Source of the DNA: Actinernus sp. WN-2022
Lineage: Eukaryota; Cnidaria; Anthozoa; Actiniaria; Actinernidae
Reading direction: 5' to 3'
Assembly (NCBI GenBank): GCA_030867875.1
Contig: JAOWCC010001501.1
Span: 22,255,036 to 22,319,035, forward strand
DNA: 64,000 nt
A program made the position numbers and the translations under genes. Of the stretch, positions 56,001 to 64,000 are shown piece after piece. Each line of letters begins with the position of its first letter. Position 1 is the stretch's first letter. Under the pieces are notes generated by a model. The model searched no databases, had not been told where the DNA came from, and saw nothing but the letters and a program-made list of their open reading frames with translations.

Positions 56001-59000
56001 ACAAACTTAGGTACATATAATTAGGTCTTTCAGTATCGACCCTGTGTGCTGTTAGTTAATGTTTATCGTATACTTGAAAATTATATTTTGTTCTTAAGAA
56101 CCCCTTGGTTGGTTAAAGCTGTCTGAATCATGGTCCTAATGTTTAAAGTGCCTATGAATCAAAACTTAAGTTGATCTCACATAAAAATCCTTTCGAAATG
56201 AGTAAGGATGGCATTTGCCAATATCTCACATACAGTTGTTTTAGATATTCAGGTTTTTTGGCAAATTATATGCAGATAAGATGAACTGTGGCATCAGACC
56301 TTGATACAGCCTCATGGAGACAAATCACAAAGTGAAGAATATATCACTGTGCAAATAGGACAATTGAAACTGTAATGTATATGTTTCAGTTGAAATTGAC
56401 CATTCAGTTCAATTTGACCATGAGTCAAAACAAACTAGTTCAATTTGACCATCGGTCATATTCAACTAGTTCAATTTGACCCGGTCAAACCAACTTAGGT
56501 CAAATTGACCCGGGTCAATTCAACCTAGGTCAAATTCACCCAGGTTTTGCTATCAATGATTCTAAAAAAATATTCACCCTCCCCTCCCTCCCTCCCTTCC
56601 TTCCTTCCTTCCATCCCTTCCCTCCTCTCCTCTCCTCTCCTCTCCTCTCTCTCCCCTCCAATATACTTACACTTACCTTTCATTCAGATGTAATACTACA
56701 TATTGAACTCAGAGGGATTTGAACTCAGCAGCTCTGCCTTGACACACCCAGTTTTCCACTGACTTAACACACTGCGCTACACAAGCGCTTGTTGATTTGG
56801 AAGCAACATTTATAGTATAACTAACTTAAACCAGAACCCAGATCCTCTTGGGTCAACACTTAAATGAAGTAGTAACCCACATGGAATCTGTCATGAAACT
56901 CCAAATTTTATTTTTTGCTTTAGTTTGCTTCAAACAATCAATAATCATGTGAACTAATCCAAATCCTACCCCTACATAAAAAAAAAACACCTAACCGTCA
57001 ACAATGTGTGCTCACTAATTTGTTTGAGTCAAATTAAACTAGTTTGTTTTGACCATGGTCAATTGCCCTATATCATTATGACGTCATGGCTTGTTTATGA
57101 GGGGGACAGAATCGACATGAACAATAGCATTTCAAACTAAATCTGCTCTGCTGAGGAAAATTTAACTTCGAATTGTCTGGTTTCCAGATATCAGCTGTAT
57201 CAATGTTTATCCCACAATATTTACCGTATTTGGTGGCTGTTACCGCTATTCTATGTTCTACAAAATGCATTTGATGGCGATTTCCTTTGTGTTGTTGCTG
57301 TTTTGTCCCCCTCCCACATTGTTTTGATTTGACGTCATAATGATATAGGGCAATTTGAACTAGTTTGTTTTGACCAGGTCAGATAATTTTGACCTAGTTT
57401 GAATTGACCGGGTCAAATTGAACTAGTTTGTTTTGACCCATGGTCAAATTGAACTGAATGGTCAATTTCAACTACAACATATACATGTATAGTGCTAAGG
57501 AAAAACACATACTGTGCTAATTATGTTGCCATGGAAACACAGTAGGCCCCAGGCATTTTGCATGTGTTAAATAAATTCCCCAATTTATCCTTTTAATTAC
57601 ACAATTTACTGCAGGTGCATTGTATGCGAGTGCACGTTTAAAGCAAATTATTTTCTAAAACAGAAACAAAACTTGTAATTTTATGTTCAAGACAAAAGGA
57701 GCCATTCTTCCTCATTTCTGAAGGATTTTCAAATGAGATAGACTTAATTTTCGAATCATAGGCTCTTTAACCAGGTAAATTATGACAAAACTTATTCTTT
57801 GAAAAAAAGTAACTCAGATTAGCTTTTTTGTATCGTTTTTTGCTGATAATCCCATCTTTGATCATTTTACCTCAGTGCTTCCATGGAAACAGAAGATAGT
57901 GATAGCTCCCTTAACAATGACAACACAGATGACAATGGTGATGTTGCCATGGAGACAGAGAGCAAAGTCCATGATGAGCAATTTCCCTTAGCAACCAAAA
58001 TTAAAACAAAAGAGGACGGTATGACATCAATTACATGTATTGGAGTCTCCACTACTATTAAATATACAATCATACAGTTACATACATGCACATGTAGTAT
58101 CCACATATCATTTAAGAAAAACATGAATTAGTTTCTGAATCTTGTAGATTTTTTTAATATCAATGACATTGAAAGCAATACATTATTATTATAATAGTAA
58201 TAACAACAACAATGGTATTTAGGGTACATGTAGAATAATTTCAAATAAAAATGTGTCAAGAGTGCTGGCACTTAATCTGTGTAATAAGAGTAAGTGGATG
58301 TTAATTTATAATTATTTTGTTAAATAAAAACAAGCAAAAAGAAAAGCATTAATTAGACAAATCTTGCATTGCACAGATTATGCAATTGTCCCCTGTCTGA
58401 GTTTCAAAACTTAAGTCGTGTTGCTGTCCCAGAAGGTGGGCATGTCGCTGTTGGAATTTTGTCTATTGTTTTCTTATTTCTCTCTGTTGCTCGACTTGCA
58501 ATTTCAGATCTTTGTCGTTATTTTGTGTCCTTCGTGTTGCTGTTTCAACACTGCATTGCTTAGTCGGAATTTCCCCTAAAAGGGCCTCATTAATCCTAGG
58601 ATAAATTTCCCCACATAAGTGGCTATAATTTGTAAATAATATACCAACAATGTGGTAGTTTGGAATCATTAATTGCTAACTATTGACTAAAACATACCCA
58701 CTTAATATGAACACAATGTTATACTAACATAACATATTATCACTCTTTTCCAATATACTTTGAAGACCCATTGAAGTCTCCAGTCAAACCAGACACATTT
58801 ACTCCAATGATTCAACTTACTCCTCTCAAGATAGCAGCCCAAGAGGAAAATTCCAGCACCCCACCTAACTCACCAATACCTCCACAGACAACCACACCCA
58901 TGATCAATTCCAGGAGAGCACCTCAAACTACTGGTCATAATGGACCCTCAACACCGGACTACCACACCATGCCGCAGCAACCACTGACCTTCACTCCCAT

Positions 59001-61405
59001 GATAAAATCTGGTGAAACTGCATCTAATAGGTGCCAATTAGAGCCAACCAAGGCATCCGCTTCACCCCTCCCCATACCACCAATGCTAAGTACACCTGGG
59101 TTGAAAATGATGAGGCCACCAGGTCATGTCATTGGTTCTCAATCTCTTAGCCCAAGCCCTCCGCAAGACATTGAAGCATTTAGTACACCAACCCCTCCAG
59201 AAGTCACATCTGTTATTCTATTACAGCCTGGTAAATTTCTTTTTGTTTTTGACCTTGTATTATCAATTGAATGTAACCATCATTTTAATAGTAGCATACA
59301 TCCCAGCCACTTTTTGGACAAATTTGATAGGAAATATAGGCTGTGCAAGTTCTAAATATAGCAAAATATAGGATTTTTTACCAAAATATAGGCACTTTAT
59401 AGGAGCTAAAATAGCTTTCAAACAATAAATAGTAAACAATAAACACACAATTTTTTAAACATGTGAACTTTTAATGTGTTTGATCAAACCTGTTTTTTTT
59501 TTATTGATAGGAAATAATTTTGCTTTTGTTAATTCACAACAAAAATGCTAAAAAGTGCAAAATATAAATGTATCACTCAGCATACATCCTATTTATAGGA
59601 AATATAGGAGGGTTTCTTGAAATATAGGCTCTTTATAGGATCCTATACTAATTATAGGATAATTATATAGGAAATATAGGAGGTCTGGGATGCCTGTAGT
59701 AGGGAACTTAGCAACCACAATGGCAACGTCAAGGATGACAGCATAAAACAATAGCCTTAATTACAAAATACAATAACTGCACGTGAAAATGCATGCAGTC
59801 ACCTACATTTCAACCATTGTCTGCAAAAATGCAACGTGAAACCCCCACATTTTACGTTTTAAAGAGAACACGAACGTAAGAAAGATAATCAATCTGTTTT
59901 TCGTTCTGCGTGAATATACTCATCGTATTTTTCGAAAATATGGTTGTAGAAACAATTAAAGGCAAACAAAGTAAAGAGTAAACTGCCACCAAATTTCGGC
60001 AGAAAACACTTCTCTACATCCCGTTGTCACTGCCATCGCTGTCCTTGTAGCTTAAGTTCCCTAATGTAAACCTGACATCACCAAGGTAGCCACATGCATT
60101 TATAACAAAAAAGGTACTACTTAATTTGAATAAGGGACCATTTTTCTATTTAGTTTGTTCCAAAGTGAAATCTCTACATCTGAAACCTCTTAAGTCTCCC
60201 TCTTCTTCTTCCCTTTTTTTGTGTTTATACACTGTTTACATGATTTTTTTTAAGAAGTAAAGGAAAGTTTGATAATTATAAAGTATAAAAAGAGCCTCTG
60301 GGCCTGATACTCAGGTTACTTTCATATGACGTTAAGGGCAGTTGCTAATGAGAGGTTCGACTCTATTAATTTTGTTTTCTGCAGAGGATATCAAGCCACT
60401 GACACTGGGTGCACATGACAACCCCAGCACAGCTGCGAGTCATAACAATCTACAGGTTGGCAATCAGCAGTCAACTGTACGACCCATCAGTGATAACGAA
60501 CATGTTACCCTTCCCAGCTACATCAAGACACATTTTAGTGTTGAACACCTCAACAAATTGTTGGAGAGAATAAGTGAGCACCTTGCAGATCAATGCCAAG
60601 GTATAAGTTCTTCCTAACATCCAAAGTGCAAGGCTGTAGATTATTTTTATTAACATAATTTCAAAAAAAGGTTATCTCATACAAACAACAACATATTGTG
60701 GTTATAACTGTCAAGCTGTGCAAAATGGATAAACTACAGTGTAATTGGAAAATTGATTCGCAGGAGACCTACCCTGGATGCCAGAGGTTCTACTGCTCTC
60801 TCTAAACCGAAGCGCCGCTTGCGAGTAGCAAAGCGACAAAGCTCCTTCACACCTAAACTTTGGCTTTGAGAGGGCAGTACGACTTCTACCATTAACATTA
60901 CACTTTTTGACCCAAAAACAAACAAATGAATTCACCAGACTTTCAGCTACAGTCACGATCCATTTTGGTCTGGGAATGTCTCTTCTCATTTGTCCTTTGC
61001 CATTTGTCCATGACAACCTTTTTTGAAATAGGTATATGAGAGAACTTTGCCTGGTACTCAGATAGACTGCGAGCATGTCCCTGTATTTTTTTGTTGGTGT
61101 TGCTCATTGTAACTTTGTCGGAGTGAAGATTCCTTGCAATTGGACTGACCTTGTTCTTAGCCAGACAGTTAATAATACATAGAGCAACTTAAACAGGGTC
61201 ACTTAACAAAAACATTAATAATAAATTATAGTTTTAATTTTAAATTTAAAATTTAAAATCTACAGTTGGTGGCCAGCCAAAACTATGTGAAGCGGAGCTG
61301 CAAAACATGTTCCATCTTGGAGGAAAAACCAAGGCATTCATGCTGGTGCTTACAAAATTAAGGAGAGCAAAAGTGTCTGGTGACCAGGTGACTTTTGTTA
61401 TTTGA
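53018..61405 (+). CDS. SKA3: SKA3: spindle and kinetochore-associated complex subunit 3
   Basis: Exons 53018-53191, 53394-53541, 57876-58018, 58766-59230, 60385-60600 and 61266-61405 (TGA). The first two exons encode the helical N-terminal region that assembles with SKA1/SKA2 (SREFFSHFRHFGSSLERDCN ... LEEHLQQYGYRKP, matching the QKYGY motif of vertebrate SKA3). Exon 4 is a Pro/Thr-rich disordered segment with TP motifs in TFTPMIQLTP, TTTPMINS and TFTPMIKS, then STPGLKMMRP and STPTPPEVTS; the last matches the human SKA3 TPTPPEV site that CDK1 phosphorylates for NDC80 binding. The final exons carry LPSYIKTHFSVEHLNKLLER and a short basic C-terminus. Exon 2 ends in phase 1 but exon 3 needs phase 2, so a small exon between 53542 and 57875 is unrecognised or an indel exists. 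All other junctions agree. The protein would be about 430 residues, near the 412 of human. Confidence 0.88.
54104..54442 (+). CDS. HIRAN-like domain ORF inside the TA-flanked element
   Basis: A 112-codon frame contains VVGHVPKLMARWVTRFLKRQ then TNSATVVVKGKRINRGTGYG and LELPCHYHFKGD followed by a short helix (DWLKEKLQ). The order VGHVP....., FL, V.G...NRG.GYGLE.PC.Y.F.G matches the C-terminal part of the HIRAN-like proteins frequent in cnidarians. The first 30 codons overlap the TIR, so the true start is uncertain and it may be a remnant of a longer gene. No transposase motif is visible. Confidence 0.62.
   Translation: MGPPRSVRLRGVSAYGGLKTKRNKTEHNPHPNELTSNLEVVGHVPKLMARWVTRFLKRQTNSATVVVKGKRINRGTGYGLELPCHYHFKGDTFSCDWLKEKLQQGSFEVDDD
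54530..55075. repeat. 60-bp tandem array, about nine copies
   Basis: Unit begins TAGTAATTGTGATCACGACA and has period exactly 60, with one C/T site (CCGACGCAC/CCGATGCAC) varying. Each unit includes the palindrome GTGATCAC. The last copy has a 5-bp insertion. It lies inside the TA-flanked element. Confidence 0.97.
56570..56665. repeat. Pyrimidine (CCCT/CCTT/CTCCT)n tract
   Basis: Almost pure C/T on the plus strand over about 90 bp. Confidence 0.93.
56703..56792 (-). mobile_element. tRNA-like SINE head
   Basis: The minus strand reads AGCGCTTGTGTAGCGCAGTG then TGTTAAGTC (A box) and GAGTTCAAATCCC (B box) with a variable-arm-like spacer. Class II tRNA origin is possible. Confidence 0.68.
57061..57355. 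mobile_element. Nested foldback MITE
   Basis: AATTGCCCTATATCATTATG-ACGTCA at the left and TGACGTCATAATGATATAGG-GCAATT at the right; 26-bp perfect arms. Inserted in the right arm region of the larger foldback. Confidence 0.88.
59330..59690. repeat. ATATAGGA-rich degenerate repeat
   Basis: (A)AATATAGG(A/C) and CTTTATAGGA motifs recur more than ten times in a SKA3 intron. No coding. Confidence 0.75.
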
Positions 61406-61800
61406 TAAACAGTTTTAGGTTTCCATGGAGATGATGGATGTGAACATGACAATCAGAAGACATTTCAAAAATTGACTTACAGGTTGAGTTAAGCTGCTTG
61501 GATGTATGCCATTAAAATGACTGTAAATACATTAATATTGTCTCTGTTGTACAGTGGTTTCAGTAGATCCTTTCAGTTTGCCTGTTTGTTGCTTATTTCA
61601 GATGTGACAATTCTCGAGAGGATTCAGTGCTTTGTTTTCCCATGATTATAGAAAGTGATCCATACCCTCTTGGGATACAGGAAAACAAACACTTTACTCA
61701 AGTAAAGTCATGTGGTCTGAATTCGGGTAACAGAGGCAAGTTGGAAGGGTCTATAAAGTAAAGGGTGAAAAACAATGTTTGCTTCCAAATGTTCCTTACA

Positions 61801-62116
61801 GTTTCTGTGTTTGTTTTCTGTAAATTGTACACGTGATGTCAGTTATGGACCGATTTTCGTGTCCACAAAAGTCGTTTGAATTTCATGAGCATTGCCATCT
61901 TGTATCTTATGATGGCAGTGTTGCCCCTATTGTATTGTCATTAATAGCTCTTTTGTTGTGCAAGAGGCAATACTGTGACATCATAAGATCCAAAATGGTG
62001 GCACGCAGGAAATTCAAATGCTTTTGTGGACAGGAAAATCAGTCCAAAACTGACATCCACTGTACAATTTAAAGAAAACAAACACAGCATTATATTTACA
62101 TATCTATAGGCATTCT
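61801..62116. mobile_element. Inner foldback MITE C
   Basis: TTTGTTTTCTGTAAATTGTA and TTTTCGTGTCCACAAAAG on the left recur inverted on the right (CTTTTGTGGACAGGAAAATC, TGTACAATTTAAAGAAAAC). Its arms belong to the same family as 37515-38072. Confidence 0.78.
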
Positions 62117-62821
62117 TAAAGGGAACCCCATACTGTTGAAACGAGTTGCTGTTAAATTGTTGGCAATGTGGTCTAAATTTAAAATGTTGAAAAAATTGGA
62201 AAATATATATTTATTTTTTTGCATACAAGTATGAGCCATTTTGGGCTTGGGTGCCCGCTGATGATCTGCTGGACAGGGTGTGGTTTTTAGAGTTTCTGAT
62301 CTTAGACAGGGTATCCATTTTCACATCGACAGATCTTGAACAGGGTATGGTATTTATCTAGTGCCGTTATTTAGTCTAGTGCTTGATAAAGACTTATTTA
62401 GTTATGACACTCATTATACAAGATCACAATAAACACTGACATCCAACTATAGACAATTTGTCTTGAAATGGGATACCTATGGTTTGTTGGCACATATTAA
62501 ACATTTCCATATTTAGCTTGACCACCATATTGGATGCCCACATCACGTGATTAAAATCTCCAGGATTTCTGGAGATTTTTGGTCACATGATTCAGCCTTT
62601 ACCAGGGTCTTCTCTCGGAGCAGCCGTCATCTTAGATCTGACCGAGAAGACCCTGGGCACGAGGTTGCTGTGAAACGTCATCAGATCCAAGATGGCAGCA
62701 CCCAAGCCAAAAATGGCTCATACTTGTATCCAATTTAAAAAAACAAAACCATTTTTAATTTAGACCATATTGCCAACAATTTAACAGCAACTTGTTCCAA
62801 CAGTTGGGGTTCCCTTTAAGG
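62117..62821. mobile_element. Inner foldback MITE D (CTTAAAGGGAACCCC ends)
   Basis: CTTAAAGGGAACCCCATACT...TGCTGTTAAATTGTTGGCAA is mirrored at 62755-62821, with arms of about 150 bp. The centre has a second stem (CCAGGGTCTTCTCTCGG with CCGAGAAGACCCTGG at 62600-62656). Confidence 0.88.
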
Positions 62822-62872
62822 AACAATTGGGAGCAAACATTGTTTTTCAGCCAAGGTTCCCTTCAACAAGTG

Positions 62873-63590
62873 GAAGCCACTGGAGGGGGCGGGGAGTTAC
62901 AAATGCAAAAAACATATTCAAAGTAGACAGTTTAATACATGCATGTTATTGTATGATACCACTTAAACTTAGGTTTTGTTTGAAATAAAATAAGTACATG
63001 TACAAAACACAAGGACATGAAAATAAGTTTTTATGATTCATAGACTGTGACAGAATTGTTGACATTGTGATTTTGACAGACAAGTGTAACTTCAATAAAA
63101 TTGAAAACAGAGTTTGGGGCAGTGTTTGTAAAGTTCATAGGCCATTTTGACAATGTTGGGCATGAATCAGTAGAACAATAAATGCGAGCTGCTACGACTT
63201 GTTCTGGTTCACCAGCTTTTTATTATTTAAAACAAATAGCCATTGTTCTAGCTGTACACGCAACTTGGTATTCTCACTAATTCCGATGTGGTCTTTCTTT
63301 TGACAAGGTTTATTTGTTAATTAGATTAACTTTACAAACTCTCGCCAAGTCCTTTTTCAATTTGGTAGTGGCCAATAATATTGTGCATCAGTCAATTCCA
63401 GCAATGCTATAATAGGGACTTGAGCACTGAGAACCAATACAATACAGTATAATTTGCTATCTTTTAAATGCTGCACAAAATTTTATTAAACTAGTCTTAA
63501 CTAGAAAGCCACAAAAATACTGTTGTTGAAATTATCACTGTAGAATGCACATGTTGGAAATGATGGTACAGTGCAAGAGACTTATTAGGG
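62873..63590. other. Stretch without recognised features
   Basis: AT-rich; no exon, tRNA or inverted repeat supported by eye. Confidence 0.5.
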
Positions 63591-63925
63591 AGCAGGTCAA
63601 AACACATGCCCCAGATCTATAGGGAGCCATTCTTTTCAACAGACACAGCTGTCAGTGCAGGGTACCACCCCCATCCGCAATTTTTGACCATCTGTTTTCC
63701 ATTCTTAGGGACCTAGTGGTAATTTTAACACAGAAAATGAAATGATAACGTAAGACAAAACATGCAGTGCATTTGTTTCTAGATTATGCCTTTTACTTTT
63801 GAAGATATTTAAGAACATTATTATTTTTAATATTTAGTTTTCTCTCCAGAGGAGATGGCTGGCAGCAGCCCCCACCCCCCTACCCCAAGATGGGTCCGTC
63901 GAGAGGGCATGTGTTTTGACCTGCT
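63591..63925. mobile_element. Short-arm foldback
   Basis: AGCAGGTCAAAACACATGCC at the left and GGCATGTGTTTTGACCTGCT at the right, 20-bp perfect arms, 335 bp apart in total. Confidence 0.78.
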
Positions 63926-64000
63926 TTCTTAGCTATTAAAAAAAAATGGTGTTGGATTAATATATATAAGCCACTTCTTCAATTTTGATTCTAAGGGACT

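Larger units (their letters stand above)
56376..57486. mobile_element. Large foldback element built from GTCAAATTGAAC motifs
   Basis: Left arm GTTTCAGTTGAAATTGACCA ... TTCAATTTGACC is mirrored on the right (GGTCAAATTGAACTGAATGG ... CAATTTCAACTAC), about 150 bp each, themselves made of repeated TTCAATTTGACC / ACTAGTTTGTTTTGACC blocks. It contains a pyrimidine tract, a SINE head and another foldback. SKA3 intron. Confidence 0.85.
61739..62866. mobile_element. Outer foldback element with two further foldbacks inside
   Basis: GGTGAAAAACAATGTTTGCT ... GTTCCTTA on the left is inverted at the right (AAGGAACAATTGGGAGCAAA then CATTGTTTTTCA). Downstream of the SKA3 stop. Confidence 0.75.

Overview
This 64-kb window is nuclear DNA from an animal. 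The genes have many small exons with GT-AG introns, the DNA is AT-rich, and the introns are packed with inverted-repeat (MITE-like) elements, 5'-truncated LINEs and tRNA-derived SINEs. The repeat and gene families (a tyrosine-recombinase gene, an XPG/FEN1-nuclease-like transposon protein, HIRAN-domain fragments in TIR elements) suggest an anthozoan cnidarian, probably a stony coral. The species assignment is inference.

Three host genes are recognisable. (1) The 3' half of NDC80 (HEC1), the outer-kinetochore microtubule coupler, runs on the + strand in nine exons from 9401 to 24604; its N-terminal exons lie to the left of the window. (2) PPIL4, a nuclear cyclophilin/RRM protein, runs on the - strand in twelve exons from 52228 down to 28751. 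(3) SKA3, a subunit of the Ska complex that binds NDC80 at the kinetochore, runs on the + strand from 53018 to 61405. NDC80 and PPIL4 are convergent (24604 / 28751). PPIL4 and SKA3 are head to head with only 789 bp between their start codons. Two physically interacting kinetochore proteins are therefore encoded within about 30 kb of each other.

Layout. 1-9165: a roughly 2.3-kb block present twice (1-2323 and 6841-9165), each copy carrying part of a tyrosine-recombinase gene; a 5'-truncated LINE (3180-5885) lies between them. 9401-24604: NDC80, whose introns hold a TTAA-flanked element, a TA-flanked element with a HIRAN fragment, LINE debris and a 24-copy, 106-bp satellite (20101-22642). 24605-28750: intergenic MITEs. 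28751-52228: PPIL4. Its last intron contains a complete-looking 6.6-kb DNA transposon (30201-36820) with long terminal inverted repeats, a candidate 9-bp target-site duplication and an intact five-exon, 1,481-codon gene; its other introns hold many foldback elements, SINEs and LINE fragments. 52229-53017: probable shared promoter. 53018-61405: SKA3, whose introns hold a TA-flanked element with a HIRAN-like ORF and a 60-bp tandem array, and a long GTCAAATTGAAC-type inverted repeat. 61406-64000: nested foldback elements.

The most interesting items are the intact transposon with duplicated Cys/His modules and an XPG/FEN1-like module, the HIRAN fragments carried by two different TA-flanked TIR elements, the satellite array that appears to have grown from a foldback MITE, the conserved TPTPPEV NDC80-docking motif of SKA3 beside NDC80 itself, and a one-base frameshift in the RRM of PPIL4 that is either an assembly error or a real lesion.
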